64,000 nucleotides of DNA from Pedobacter sp. ISL-64. Its GTDB lineage: Bacteria > Bacteroidota > Bacteroidia > Sphingobacteriales > Sphingobacteriaceae. Each line of letters opens with the position of its first letter. Within the stretch, counting starts at the first letter, position 1. The position numbers were made by a program, and so were the translations under genes. Positions 35,548 through 47,300 of the stretch are shown one piece after another. Below the pieces are notes generated by a model. It was not told the DNA's origin. It ran no database searches and saw only the letters and a list, made by a program, of their open reading frames with translations. Where the stretch lies: positions 277,625 through 341,624 of the forward strand of contig NZ_JAGGPU010000008.1 of the NCBI RefSeq assembly GCF_018613605.1. The letters are read 5' to 3'.

Positions 35548-38500
35548 CTATAAACCTACCTGGATACCAAAATTGACGATACGCTGTTGAGGGTATTCTC
35601 CAGCCGATGCACTTACTGCAGACTCAGGATCGATAAATACAGGCAATGCGGTATAGACCAAGCCCATATTATAGCCATTTGCATAAAGCCTTAAATTGTT
35701 CAGGTGCAACTTTTTAACAATATGGGAAGAGAAGCGGTAACCGATTTCAAAGTTCTTCCAACGAACATAATCGCCTTTCGAATACCAATAAGATGAAACC
35801 AAAGCGTTATTCGCACTTCCACTTATTTCTGGAAAAGTTGCATCTGCGGCCGTTACTGGTGTCCATCTACCCAAATTGAAAGGAATAGATTGCCTATCTG
35901 GTCTTTGATAAGCCAAAATCCCCCTATCATACCTGATGATGTAATCGAAAGCACCTTGAAACAGCGTACTCACATCAAAATTTTTGTAGGTAAAGCCAAA
36001 GCTTAAACCAACTGTATATTTGGGCTGATTGGTTCCTAAATACCCAGCGTCATTTTGATCGATTATACCGTCATTATTTAAATCTTTAAACTTTAAAGAT
36101 CCAAGCTGTGTGTTCGATAATGGGATGTTTGTGACTAATTTAGGGGCATTGTATAGTTCTGCCAAGGTTTGATAAAAGCCATCAGAAGTATAACCAAACT
36201 GGGCACCTACTGGTTTCCCTGTTGTACTTAACCAAGGATAAAGGGTGGCCGGTTCATCTCTAAAAACAATTTCATTATTGGCATAGGTGATGTTAGAATT
36301 GGCAAAAAAAGTAATGTTGTTATTTACTCTGTCTCGATAGGTTACATCAAGCTCATAACCCGTATTTTTTACGATACCCAAATTATATTTCGGCACGCTG
36401 CCACCAAAACTTCCAGGTAATGTACCAGGATCTGAAAGGATGTTTTTACGTTTTTTGTAAAAATAATCGGCAGTTAAGCTCAGTTTACCTTTAAACATTT
36501 TTAAATCTACACCCACATCGGCATCTTGCTGTACTTCCCAGGTAATGTCGTAGTTAGATAGAGTAGGTTCAATCAAACCTGCAGAAGTGGTAGGCGTTTC
36601 GCCGAATACATACCCTCTGCCAGAGCCTGTAGAATAGGTTTTGGCATATGAATATACAGACGAACCAATGGCATCGTTACCTGTTAAACCATAAGACCCC
36701 CTGATTTTAAATGCGTCTACAAACTTGATGTTATTCTTGAAAAATGGTTCCTCACTAATATTCCATCCGATACTCGCGGCGGGGAACAACTGATACCTTT
36801 TGCTCGATTCGAACTTATCAGAGCCGTTATAACCGGCACTAAAGTCAAAAAGGTATTTCTGTTTGTAGTTGTAACCTACTTTTCCGGTTATACCACGGAT
36901 ATTATAGGGCTCTGCAGCTAAAACCGCACTAATATCGGTCGAGTTGGTGGTTTGGTTCAATAAAGCTAATGCAGAAATATTGTGGTTTCCGAAACTTCTG
37001 TTGTAGTTTAAATTAGCCTGAAGATTTAACAATCTATTGGTTGCCAAACTTGCTCCTTCCCTAACCAAAGTACCCATACGGTACATATCTGTTTTCCATG
37101 GATCGTAGGTTTTCGTATTGGCATTGTATATGTAAGCCAAGATTTCGAGATTGGTACCACTCCCGCTTCTGCGTAAGGTGCGTGTAAAACCATAATCGCT
37201 GGCAAAAGATACCAAAGCGTTTGCGGCTAAACCCGGGGTAATAAAATCTAATTTCTGGTTGGCCTGTGCTACAAAATTTAAGTTATTACCATAAGTCCTG
37301 GTATAACCCGAATACATTAAATTGGCCACTGGATTTGGTTTTACGGCGCTTGGATTGGCACTGGAAGCAATTAATCCATTTGACCAGTATACCGGATAAC
37401 TGAAAGATGAAAGTTCACCATTCCACAAATACTGAAAAGTTGTTCCACCATTGTTCCAGGCTTTATCATAAGGCTCGTTGGTGATTCCGAAACGTCCGGA
37501 TAAATCCAAACGGATATGGAGATCTTTGGTTGGATCGATATCTACGTTCGACCTGAAGTTATACCTGTTGTAGAAATAATTTGTAGTAAAACCCTGATCT
37601 TTAGAGAAATCCTTATAAATACCGCCCTGTGATAGATAACCTAGTGAAACAAAATATTTTGCAATTTTAGATCCCCCACTGATATCGAGGTTAACCCTAT
37701 TCTGTAAACTCACCTTTTTCAGTACTTCATCCCACCAGTTTACACTTGGGTAGTTATAAGGATCATCGTTGGTGCGATAGTGATCTAAAGTATTGCCGGC
37801 AAAATATTGCGGATAAGCAACTGCCGGATCTAAATATTGACTCGTAACGCGTTCGCGTAATAAACTTAATGTCGTATAACCATCGTTTACTTTTGGTCGT
37901 TGTGTAGGCATTTGCAAACCAGTTTCGTTTCGGAAGGTCAGTTGAGGCTTACCTGATTCGCCACGGCGGGTTTTGATAATCAATACCCCGTTTGCACCAC
38001 GTACCCCATAAACTGCAGTAGTAGAAGCATCTTTTAAAATGGTCACACTTTCTACCTCATTCGGATCGAGTTGGTTTACCTGATCTAAAGTAAATTCGAT
38101 ATCATCAACAATAATCAACGGACTTGTCGCTCCACTTCCAGCATATGTACTAATACCCCTGATCTGGAATGCTGCACCATCTTTACCTGGCTGCCCGCTT
38201 CGTTGCTGAGAGAAAAATCCTGGCAAACGGCCAGCTAATGAGTTCTGCAAACTCGCAGAAGGGCTCTGTCTGATTTCAGCACCCGAAATAGAACTGATGG
38301 CTCCTGTATTGGTTATTTTCTTTGTTTTCTGTCCGAAACCTAAAACCACTACATCTTCTAAACCCTTCACATCATCTTCTATGGTAATTTTTAAAGAAGT
38401 TTTCCCTTTTGCATCTATTTCGCGGGTAATGTAACCCACATTTTTAATGATCAGAATTTTAGCGGCCCCTTTTAACTTCAAGGTAAACCTCCCCTGATCA

Positions 38501-38670
38501 TCGGTAGTTGTTCCATTGGTGCCAAATTCCTTTTCATAAACGGAAACACCGGGTACACCGCCAGATTTATCGGATACTGTACCTGATATGGTATTTTGTG
38601 CTTGCGCATTAGCCTGATAAAAAGCTGCGATCAGTAGCAAAAGCACAAAGTGATTTATAATTTTTTTCAT
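35548..38670 (-). CDS. SusC/RagA-family TonB-dependent transporter (PUL A, second pair)
   Basis: Outer-membrane oligosaccharide importer of 1040 residues. A signal peptide (about 1-22) is followed by a CarboxypepD_reg-like domain (about 27-100), the plug (about 115-230) with VYGVRGANGVLIIKT, and the 22-strand barrel. It pairs with the SusD immediately downstream. Imported substrate probably fucose- and hexosamine-bearing fragments, by operon context. Confidence 0.94.
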   Translation of the reverse strand: MKKIINHFVLLLLIAAFYQANAQAQNTISGTVSDKSGGVPGVSVYEKEFGTNGTTTDDQGRFTLKLKGAAKILIIKNVGYITREIDAKGKTSLKITIEDDVKGLEDVVVLGFGQKTKKITNTGAISSISGAEIRQSPSASLQNSLAGRLPGFFSQQRSGQPGKDGAAFQIRGISTYAGSGATSPLIIVDDIEFTLDQVNQLDPNEVESVTILKDASTTAVYGVRGANGVLIIKTRRGESGKPQLTFRNETGLQMPTQRPKVNDGYTTLSLLRERVTSQYLDPAVAYPQYFAGNTLDHYRTNDDPYNYPSVNWWDEVLKKVSLQNRVNLDISGGSKIAKYFVSLGYLSQGGIYKDFSKDQGFTTNYFYNRYNFRSNVDIDPTKDLHIRLDLSGRFGITNEPYDKAWNNGGTTFQYLWNGELSSFSYPVYWSNGLIASSANPSAVKPNPVANLMYSGYTRTYGNNLNFVAQANQKLDFITPGLAANALVSFASDYGFTRTLRRSGSGTNLEILAYIYNANTKTYDPWKTDMYRMGTLVREGASLATNRLLNLQANLNYNRSFGNHNISALALLNQTTNSTDISAVLAAEPYNIRGITGKVGYNYKQKYLFDFSAGYNGSDKFESSKRYQLFPAASIGWNISEEPFFKNNIKFVDAFKIRGSYGLTGNDAIGSSVYSYAKTYSTGSGRGYVFGETPTTSAGLIEPTLSNYDITWEVQQDADVGVDLKMFKGKLSLTADYFYKKRKNILSDPGTLPGSFGGSVPKYNLGIVKNTGYELDVTYRDRVNNNITFFANSNITYANNEIVFRDEPATLYPWLSTTGKPVGAQFGYTSDGFYQTLAELYNAPKLVTNIPLSNTQLGSLKFKDLNNDGIIDQNDAGYLGTNQPKYTVGLSFGFTYKNFDVSTLFQGAFDYIIRYDRGILAYQRPDRQSIPFNLGRWTPVTAADATFPEISGSANNALVSSYWYSKGDYVRWKNFEIGYRFSSHIVKKLHLNNLRLYANGYNMGLVYTALPVFIDPESAVSASAGEYPQQRIVNFGIQVGL

Positions 38671-38691
38671 GTTCTGATTCTCCTTAAATAA

Positions 38692-40446
38692 TTACCAATT
38701 GGGATTTTGAGACATAAGCGAGTTGGAAATCATCTCTTTGTATGGAATTGGGAATACGTACATTTTCGAGGCATCGAACTTAGCTGGTGCCACATCTACC
38801 GTTTTATAAGTAGTTGTAGTTCCATTAAAAGTGCCTTGCACACCATGCAGCGTTCCATTTAGTACATTTTCGGCGATTTTCCAACGGCGGATATCCCAGA
38901 AACGTTGTTCTTCGAAAGCCATTTCTACCCGGCGTTCATGTCTGATCCTGGCACGCATATCAACCTGATTTAATCCGGCAGGCAAGTTTGGCATCCCTAC
39001 ACGGTTTCTAATGGCATTAATGGCACTGTAAACTGTTGCATCTGGCCCAACGGCTTCATTTTGTGCCTCGGCATAATTCAACAGAATCTCTGCATATCTA
39101 AAAATCGGGAATACATGGTTTGCAGCTGTATAAGCTGTTCCACTGGCATTACTGGTTAAAAACTTACGCATGTAATAACCGGTACGGGTTTCGCCACTAT
39201 TGGTTTTCCCAAAGCCAAATGGCCTGTCTAAACCTCCATCATAAGTTTGCACTTTACGGGTAAGCCAGTACAAACCATCGAACATTATGGTTGCAGGCAA
39301 ACGTGGATCGCGGTCGTAATAAGGTGTTGCACTTACATAGTCTGTTCCGGTTTCGGTAATGGTTTTACCACTACTCATTTCATAATCGTTAACCAGCTCT
39401 TGCGTAGGGTTGGTTTTGCCCGATCCTGCCCTTGGGTAACCTACGGGATCGTTGGCCGACTCTACCGTTGTGTTGGTTCCGGCCATGTAAGGCAAAATAA
39501 TTTCGTTATTGCTTGCCGTAGAGAAAATACTTAAGAACTTATTCACTGAAGTTACATAAGCGCTAATTTTGGCCGCCGACGTAATACCGGCCATATTGGT
39601 AGTAGTATAATGCGCTGTTGTGGCTGCATCGTTCAGTTTATAGGTAAACTTAGCAAGCGCAACACTATCCATAATATCTTTGGCTGCTTTGGCTGCCAGT
39701 TGCCATTTACTGGCTGCGTTACCTGGATTATTTAAAGGACTTGCTGTATACAGTAATAACCGCGATTTAACAGCCATAGCCGCTCCCCTGCTAAAACGAC
39801 CGTAAAAATTAGAGGCAAATGTTCCAGTGGCATTAGGTGACAGTAGATTAGGCATGGCCAGATCCATTTCGCTGGTGATGTAGTTTACGCATTCATCGTA
39901 ACTGTTCCTGGCAATCCTAATTTCTTGCTGTGGATCGAAAACCTGGTCACCAATAAGTGGAACACCACCCCATCTTTTTACCAGTTCGAAGTAAAACATG
40001 GCTCTAAGTGCTCGGGCTTCTGCTTTCCAACGCTCTTTATATCCTTTTAAAGAGGCCTTTAAGGTTACACGATCTATTTTACTCAAAAAGATATTTACTT
40101 TTCTAATGCCTGCATAATTGGCATCCCAGGTATTATCAGGCAATACAGATGAGTTTATTGCACCTGTAGTATAGTACTGAACATTATCTAAGGTTGAGTT
40201 TGGTAAGGCATCATCTGTGCCCGCATCTAAAATATTATTGTTTATCCGGTTAAAACCCTTAGGCAAACTCGAATAAATATTGTTTAAAAACTGCTCGGTG
40301 AATAAACCAACCGAATCTTTACTATCGAAAACATTGCCTTCGTCAGTAAATTCGAGAGGACCATCCTCTGTAATTTTTTTACAGCCGACTGCACCAAAAA
40401 ACAGGATAGCCGAAAATATAATTAGGGTAAAAGAATACTTTTTCAT
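38692..40446 (-). CDS. SusD/RagB-family surface lipoprotein (PUL A, first pair)
   Basis: A 584-residue SusD-like lipoprotein (Cys22 after Gly-Ala-Val-Gly) with KAEARALRAMFYFELVKRWG (about 144-163) and the C-terminal SQNPNW end. It follows the atypical SusC by 17 bases and precedes the second SusC by 21. Sequence identity to the other PUL A SusD appears low, so the pair probably binds a different part of the glycan. Confidence 0.92.
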   Translation of the reverse strand: MKKYSFTLIIFSAILFFGAVGCKKITEDGPLEFTDEGNVFDSKDSVGLFTEQFLNNIYSSLPKGFNRINNNILDAGTDDALPNSTLDNVQYYTTGAINSSVLPDNTWDANYAGIRKVNIFLSKIDRVTLKASLKGYKERWKAEARALRAMFYFELVKRWGGVPLIGDQVFDPQQEIRIARNSYDECVNYITSEMDLAMPNLLSPNATGTFASNFYGRFSRGAAMAVKSRLLLYTASPLNNPGNAASKWQLAAKAAKDIMDSVALAKFTYKLNDAATTAHYTTTNMAGITSAAKISAYVTSVNKFLSIFSTASNNEIILPYMAGTNTTVESANDPVGYPRAGSGKTNPTQELVNDYEMSSGKTITETGTDYVSATPYYDRDPRLPATIMFDGLYWLTRKVQTYDGGLDRPFGFGKTNSGETRTGYYMRKFLTSNASGTAYTAANHVFPIFRYAEILLNYAEAQNEAVGPDATVYSAINAIRNRVGMPNLPAGLNQVDMRARIRHERRVEMAFEEQRFWDIRRWKIAENVLNGTLHGVQGTFNGTTTTYKTVDVAPAKFDASKMYVFPIPYKEMISNSLMSQNPNW

Positions 40447-40463
40447 TATCTATCGATTTATGA

Positions 40464-43334
40464 TTATAACTTCAGCGAGATTCCGCCATTAATAATGCGC
40501 TCGTTAGCAAAACCCGATAAGCCTGATTCCGGATCAACGTAATCTAATTCCGAGACAGTAAACAGGTTATAGGCATTTACAAATAAGCGTAAGCGGTTAA
40601 TTTTGGCCTTGTTTAATAATTTTGAAGGAAAACTATAACCAAGCTCAAGATTTTTCAATCTCAGATAATTGGCATCTCTTAACCAAAAAGTAGAAGCTTG
40701 CTGATTATTGGTATTGGCGCCTAAGGTTAGGCGTGGCAAGGTGGCATTTACATTGTTGTGTGACGTCCATCTGTTTTCGGTAGTGTAATCTAAAACATAA
40801 CCGTAGCCATTAGAAAAAGCCGACATGCTATTGGCATTCAACTGTAATTGCCTGTTTACAATTCCCTGAACCAATCCACTCAAATCGAAATTCTTATAAT
40901 TAAGCGCAAAATTTAACCCGAAGAAAATACGTGGTTTAGTACTGCTAATCTGTTTCTGATCTAAGAAGTTGATAATTCCATCGCCATTTAAATCTTTATA
41001 TTTTAAATCACCTGGTTGTGGATTATAGCCTAAAATACCTGGAATTTCACTTACATCTTCTCCAACCTGATAAAAACCAATAGCTTCGTAGCCACGTTGT
41101 TGCGTTACAGGTGCACCAGCCAGGTACAACCATTGGTATGGATAGTTAGGCTCATCTTTACCAATTACCTTGCTCTGTTCTACCGAAACATTAGCACCTA
41201 TCTGATAACCAAATGCAGCATTGGCCTTACTACTGAACGAAAGCGTAGCTTCTAAGCCATTAAAGGCATTTTTACCCAAATTCTGCTGTGGATAGGTTTG
41301 TCCTAAAATACCGCTTGCATCGCCATTGTTTTTTTGTTGTAATAAATCGTAATAACGGTTATTATAATAGGTTAAAGCTGCATTTAAACGGTTATCGAAA
41401 AAGGCTGCTTCTATACCTGCATCATATTTCCATGCTTTTTCCCAGGTTAAATCGGTGCTGGCCAATGGATTTTCGAACGATCCTGACACTCCTGTTAAAC
41501 CCGTACCAAAATTATAGCCTGTACTGTTTAAGGTATACCGTTGTGCATAGCCGTAGTAATTTGCAGGATTTGCATAAGCTGTTTGCCCAACAGAAGCCCT
41601 TAATTTTAAGAAACTTATTGCATCTGAATTAAACCAGTCTTCTTTGTTCAAAATCCAGCCCAAACCCAGGGTTGGTAAAAAGCCCCAGCGTTTGCCTGGT
41701 TCATAACGGTTAAAACTGCTATAGTTACCTGCAAATTCTGCGAGATAGGTTTCTTTATAATTATATCTAGTCGTTAAACCGGCGGTTTGGTAAATCTGAT
41801 TAAGTTGCGTGTATGAGTTTAAAGTATTGTCGTTATTATAAGTAGCCAATACATTAAGGTGGTTGTTATTAAAATCGCGGTCATAACCGATGAGTAAATT
41901 GGTATAGGTCTGTTTAAACTGTCCTGCGATAGAACTGGCCGCTTTCCCTGCTTCCAAAACTCCATCACTACCTACTTTGGTATAAGTGGTAGTTCCATTT
42001 ACAGTTGTTGGATTATAAGTAGCAAAGGTTTTTGAACGGTCTATATTCTGCTGATAATAGTTATTGATCGATAATGTTCCCTTTGCCCACAGGCCTTTGG
42101 TTAAATCGTCTAATTTATACGAAAGTGTTGCATCGGCATTTAATGTACGCTGATTGGAAGCTAAATAACCGCTGCTTACTGTACTCGCCAAAATATTAGT
42201 TCCGTATGTAACGTTACTGATTACTGTGGTATTTTGAGGGTTACCGCTGTAAGAACCATTGGCATTAGTGGCAGGATAAGCAAGCGGAGAAGTACTATAA
42301 ATCCTGTTCATGATATTACCAGCTCCTACTCCTGGTTCATTAAGATTTTCGATCGATCCGAAAATATTCAGCGTTAACTGGATATCATCTGTAAAATCCA
42401 TCTGTGCATTGGTACGGATGTTATAGCGTTTGTAAAAATTATTGGTATTGTAGGCATTATTATCATCCGTAATAAAATTCCCATCCGATTTAAAGTGTTC
42501 TACACTGGCAAAATAGCGATACGATTTTCCATTCCCGGCAACATCAATGTTGTAACGCTGTTGTGCACTGTTCTTTTTATATACCAGATCGTACCAATTG
42601 GTGTTTGGCTGTAAAAAAGGATTATTGCTTCCGTTTAGATAGGCTGCAATGGTAGCATCGTTGTATAAAGGCACAGAACCCGGATTGGTATTTAACTGCG
42701 CTTCGTTATATAAGCTGGCATAATTTGCACCTGTTACAAAATTTGGTGTTTTAAGATGTTGTAATGCCCCATATTGTGCGGTAAAATTCAGTTCGAAAGG
42801 ACGTGTTTCTGAGCGGTCTTTGGTGGTGATATAAATAATTCCATTTGATGAACGCATCCCGAACATGGCAGTAGAAACCGCATCTTTCATTACGGTAATG
42901 CTTTTGATATCGTTCGGATTGAAACTGGTAAAATTGCGGATCACACCATCAATCACAATTAAAGGTGTTTGACCGCGTAAGCCGAATATAGAGCTATCAA
43001 AACCTGTTCTTCCCGAAGATTGAATGGTGTACAAACCTGCTAAACGGCCAGCAAGCACATTTGAAATATCTGATACAGGTGTGGTATTTACATCTTCGGC
43101 ATAAATGGTTGATGTACCTGCGACGTTTTGGCTGCGCGGAATTACGCCGTTCCAAACATTAACCCCTCTTTGGATATAAGGCAGCCTGGCGTCCATCTTA
43201 TCAATGGATAAACTATCTGTAGTTTTCACAACAGGCTGCTGAGCAAAGGCAAAAACCGGAGCAAAAGTCAACAGACTTAAACAGAGCCTTTTTCTTGTGC
43301 CTTTGCACTTAAATGAAGTAATATTTTTGATCAT
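40464..43334 (-). CDS. SusC-like TonB-dependent transporter lacking the N-terminal regulatory domain
   Basis: A 956-residue SusC-family barrel with an unusual N terminus. After the signal peptide (cleaved near Ala-Phe-Ala-Gln) there is no CarboxypepD_reg-like domain; about 50 residues lead straight to the plug, with AMFGMRSSNGIIYITTK in place of the usual plug signature. The barrel and C-terminal strands look complete. It is followed by its SusD partner. How TonB coupling works without the domain is not clear from sequence. Confidence 0.88.
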   Translation of the reverse strand: MIKNITSFKCKGTRKRLCLSLLTFAPVFAFAQQPVVKTTDSLSIDKMDARLPYIQRGVNVWNGVIPRSQNVAGTSTIYAEDVNTTPVSDISNVLAGRLAGLYTIQSSGRTGFDSSIFGLRGQTPLIVIDGVIRNFTSFNPNDIKSITVMKDAVSTAMFGMRSSNGIIYITTKDRSETRPFELNFTAQYGALQHLKTPNFVTGANYASLYNEAQLNTNPGSVPLYNDATIAAYLNGSNNPFLQPNTNWYDLVYKKNSAQQRYNIDVAGNGKSYRYFASVEHFKSDGNFITDDNNAYNTNNFYKRYNIRTNAQMDFTDDIQLTLNIFGSIENLNEPGVGAGNIMNRIYSTSPLAYPATNANGSYSGNPQNTTVISNVTYGTNILASTVSSGYLASNQRTLNADATLSYKLDDLTKGLWAKGTLSINNYYQQNIDRSKTFATYNPTTVNGTTTYTKVGSDGVLEAGKAASSIAGQFKQTYTNLLIGYDRDFNNNHLNVLATYNNDNTLNSYTQLNQIYQTAGLTTRYNYKETYLAEFAGNYSSFNRYEPGKRWGFLPTLGLGWILNKEDWFNSDAISFLKLRASVGQTAYANPANYYGYAQRYTLNSTGYNFGTGLTGVSGSFENPLASTDLTWEKAWKYDAGIEAAFFDNRLNAALTYYNNRYYDLLQQKNNGDASGILGQTYPQQNLGKNAFNGLEATLSFSSKANAAFGYQIGANVSVEQSKVIGKDEPNYPYQWLYLAGAPVTQQRGYEAIGFYQVGEDVSEIPGILGYNPQPGDLKYKDLNGDGIINFLDQKQISSTKPRIFFGLNFALNYKNFDLSGLVQGIVNRQLQLNANSMSAFSNGYGYVLDYTTENRWTSHNNVNATLPRLTLGANTNNQQASTFWLRDANYLRLKNLELGYSFPSKLLNKAKINRLRLFVNAYNLFTVSELDYVDPESGLSGFANERIINGGISLKL

Positions 43335-43375
43335 GTTTTGAAGTTTGGTGATAAGAAATATGGTTAGCGCTGTTT

Positions 43376-43846
43376 TTAATTATTAACCTGCCCTCTTACA
43401 AGGCCTGCAGCCTGCTGTTGCGAAACAACAACGAGGTAAGTACTCTGGCTAATCAAAGCATTGGCCGTTTGTGCATCAATGGTTAAGCTCCCTTTCGATT
43501 CTCTGTTGGCATCAAAAGCAGGATTTTTCAGATCGATTAACAAGACTCCATTTGTGCCAGCCGCACCTAAATTAATTTTAACAGCACCAGCCGTATCGCC
43601 ATTTTGCAGCGGTTGATCGAAATACACATCATAATGGAGCTCATTATTGTCCATCAGATATAATACCGCAACAGCATGATCGGTACGATCGGCGATAGCT
43701 GGGGTAATTTTTGAGGTACTTAGGTCAACCTTCCACTGCTTTTTGATATAGATTTCGGAAGTGTAAATGTCTTTCTTACAGGATGTAAAAAATAACAATG
43801 CAAGCGCAGGCATTAGGAAATACCTTCTTAGTGTAAATAAGTTCAT
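43376..43846 (-). CDS. CHRD-domain lipoprotein, first gene of PUL A
   Basis: A 156-residue lipoprotein from the ATG at 43846 (Cys23 after Phe-Thr-Ser); a longer frame to 43930 lacks a signal. The mature part has the pattern of a CHRD (chordin-like) domain: a beta strand with LHYDVYFDQPL, a Gly-x-Asn-Gly loop, and a C-terminal LVRGQV end. CHRD domains are of uncertain role, often near secreted enzymes. It begins the operon 41 bases before the atypical SusC and is a candidate surface accessory or substitute for the missing SusC N-terminal domain; the latter is speculation. Confidence 0.6.
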   Translation of the reverse strand: MNLFTLRRYFLMPALALLFFTSCKKDIYTSEIYIKKQWKVDLSTSKITPAIADRTDHAVAVLYLMDNNELHYDVYFDQPLQNGDTAGAVKINLGAAGTNGVLLIDLKNPAFDANRESKGSLTIDAQTANALISQSTYLVVVSQQQAAGLVRGQVNN

Positions 43847-44350
43847 AAACTTTAGAAGTTGATTTTGTTTTGGGATATTGATTTTATTTAACCTGGAAAA
43901 CCTAGTGCTAATTAAAATGTGACTCTCCATTTTCGTAGACTATGATGCTCAGACAAAAAATGTCGATACACGCCCGTCAAATTCCTAAATTTTAAAAGCC
44001 CTGCTTTTAATAAGAGTAATTTTTGTTTCATGGTTGGTTTGGTTAATATTTACTGCCAGCTTTGTGATAGTTGATATCACGTTTACCTGCAGCATTGGTT
44101 GTTAGTTAAATTTGGTTAAGCCAATAACAGGAATGGTTAATTTCTACTGATGATTGCTCTTTTATCACCTTGGATTAGCTTTTCCAAAACTAATTGGGTG
44201 CAAAATGAAAAAGGTCGAAAATTGTAAATGAAAGGGTAGAAAAACTGTAATCTTCCAATATTTTAATAAGTTCACGCTATATTTAAAGGAAATACATCAA
44301 GAGCTATTTTACTATTAGCTACAGGATGGCCAAAAAACTAGCTTAATTTT
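43847..44350. promoter_or_regulatory. Divergent control region between PUL A and its regulator
   Basis: A 504-base stretch with no gene, between the divergent starts of PUL A and the HTCS gene. It contains TTTGGTTAAT at 44038-44047 and a second TTTGGTTAA near 44114, candidates for regulator binding, and a GTAGACTAT word (43935-43943) also found before PUL B. No core promoter could be placed with confidence. Confidence 0.5.
44038..44047 (-). promoter_or_regulatory. Candidate regulator site (ATTAACCAAA) before PUL A
   Basis: Ten bases reading ATTAACCAAA toward PUL A, 192-201 bases before the CHRD lipoprotein start. The same word lies 177-186 bases before the PUL B SusC start. Chance cannot be ruled out in AT-rich DNA. 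Confidence 0.3.
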
Positions 44351-47300
44351 ATGAAACTGCGTTTAATCGCTTTATGGTTTTTCCCAATGCTTTTTATTTG
44401 CACCTCTTTGCGTGCCCAGAAGCAGATTGCTTTTAACCACCTCAGGATGGAAAATGGTTTGTCGCAAAATTCCGTGATGGCCATTGCACAAGACAAAAAC
44501 CAGTTTATTTGGATGGGTACCAGGCAAGGGTTAAACCGCTATGATGGCTTTCGTTTTAAAATTTACAACAATAGCTCAGACAACCTCAACAGCCTTTCGG
44601 ATAATGTGATTAATACCTTATTAAGTGATAGCAAAGGAAGATTATGGGTAGGTACAGAAAACGGGCTGAATATTTACAATGAAAAAACCGATCATTTTTA
44701 TCGCATCAATAAACAGAGTTCTGCAAATTCCTTTAGTTGCAATTCGGTAGAATGTTTGTATGAAGATCCTCAAAAAAATATCTGGATAGGTACTGATAAT
44801 GGTCTTAACCTGCTTATAGATGCTGAAAAGCAGATTTTTAAGAAGTTTCTTTTCGATAAACCCAATCATAAATCTAGGCTTAACTGTATTTTCTCAATTT
44901 TTAAAGACGAGAAACAAAACCTTTGGGTAGGTACTTATAATGGTTTGGTACGCATTTATATCGTTAACGGTAAATACCACTTTGAGATTTTCAGGTATAA
45001 TCCCAACAATAAAAACAGCATCAGTTCTAATGCCGTAAAAAGTATCGTGATCGATAAACAAAAGCGGCTTTGGTTAGGTACCTACAACGGCTTAAACCTA
45101 TTCGATTACGAGCACAAAACATTTACACGATACCAAACCAGTGCTACAGATCAAAATTCGATTGTTAATAATGACATTAGAAAACTAACCTGCGATAAAG
45201 CGGGCAATATTTGGATCGGTACACAGGAAGGATTAAGTATCTTCAATCCAAATACGCGAAAATTTAGTAATTACCGTTACGACCCTGAGCAAACAGGCGG
45301 ATTGAGCCAGAATTCAATCCATAGTATTTTTCAAGATATTAACGGCTCCGTTTATTTGGGTACTTATTACAAAGGGGTAAATGTTGTTTACCCGTCTGCA
45401 ACGCCGTTTACCGTTTTTAGAAATTCGAAGAAACAGCAAGGTTTGAGCAGCAACATTGTAAGTGCCATGACCGAAGATGAATACCATAACCTATGGGTTG
45501 GTACTGAAGGTGGTGGTTTAAATTATGTGAACAGACGCAACAATACTTTCACCTACTATAAATCAGAACCAAACAGCAGCAACGGGCTTAACTCCAACCT
45601 AATTAAAACCCTGTGCCTTGATAAAACAGGACAGCTATTGGTGGGCACACACCGTGGTGGTTTATACCTATTTAATCCCTCAGGTCGTAATTTCAAGAAA
45701 ATAATCAACGTTAAAGATGTAAAAAACAACCCGGGTGGTGACGAAATAATTGCAATAACTGTAGATAGTGAGGGTACTGTTTGGGTAGGTTCTAGAGATG
45801 GATTATCTACATTAAAAAAAACAAATGGCCATTATGCTTCTAAAACAATTAAAAGTCCGTTAGAACAAAACCTGAGGAACAAGTATATCCAGGTTATATT
45901 TGAAGACAAGGCCAAAAATTTATGGATTGGAACGATGGCCGGATTATATGCTTACCACCCATCCACTAAAAGAATTACAGCCTATTATGAGAAGAAAAAC
46001 AACGCAGGCAGTTTAAATTCAGATCATATTAATTGCATTATTCAAATACGAAATGGAAATATTTGTATTGGAACTTATTTTGGAGGTTTAAGTATTTTCG
46101 ATAATAAAAGCAGAAAATTCAAGAATTATAATGAAAAAGACGGGTTACCAAACAGTAATGTACTGGGAATAATTGAAGATGATGAAAACAACTTGTGGAT
46201 CAGTACAGATAAGGGATTATCCAAATTGGTTACCAAAACGGGAAAGTTTATTAATTATACCGAAAGCGATGGACTAGCGGGCAACGATTTTAATATCCGA
46301 TCGTTTTTTAAAGATAGTAAAGGCGAATTGTTTTTTGGTGGTTACGATGGCTTAACAGCCTTTTATCCCAGCCAGATTGATATTAATAGGAATGTTGCAC
46401 CAATCACCTTTACCGAACTCAAACTATTCGATCAACCCGTAGCGGTAAATGCGCCAGATGGATTATTAAAGGAAGATATTAAAAGTACAAAACAAATTAC
46501 CTTTAAACACGACAAAAACAACTTCAGTCTCGGTTTCGCTTTATTAAACTACATTAAACCAGAAAAAAACAGCTACCGTTATATCCTTAAAGGCCATAGT
46601 AAAGATTGGGTAAAAACCGATGTACCCAGTGTTGCTTATACCGATCTTCCTGCTGGCAATTACACCTTTATGGTAACAGGAAATAATAACGATGGAAATC
46701 CTGGTGGCAAACCTGCAACCCTTAAAATCACGGTGCTTCCACCCTTTTGGGCTACCTGGTGGGCCTATCTTATTTATCTGGCCTTCTTTTCGGGCTTGTT
46801 GTTTTTAATTGTACGTTACCTTTTTGTGCGTGCGCTGCTTAAACGCACAGAAGACATTCAGAAAATGAAACTGAATTTCTTCACCTACGTAGCGCACGAA
46901 ATCAGAACACCACTTACCCTAATTCTTGGTCCGTTGGAAAATCTTTCCAGGCAATATCAAACTGATAGCGAGTTAAATCGACAAATTATCCCAATAAAAA
47001 ACAATGCCAACAGGCTAATGCGGCTTATTACCGAATTAATGGATTTTAGAAAGGCTGAAACGGGGCACCTTACCCTGCATGTTACAGAAGATAATATTGT
47101 CGATTTTATTAACGAAATTTTCATCTCCTTCTCTCATCTAGCCCAAACAAACAATATACAATATGAGTTTGTACACGAGCAGGAAAATATCAGCCTGTTT
47201 TTTGATAAAAGGCAACTCGAAAAAGTATTGTTCAACTTGTTATCTAATGCCTTTAAATTCTGCGAAAAGGGTGGAAAAATCTCTGTTTCTCTATTGGAAA

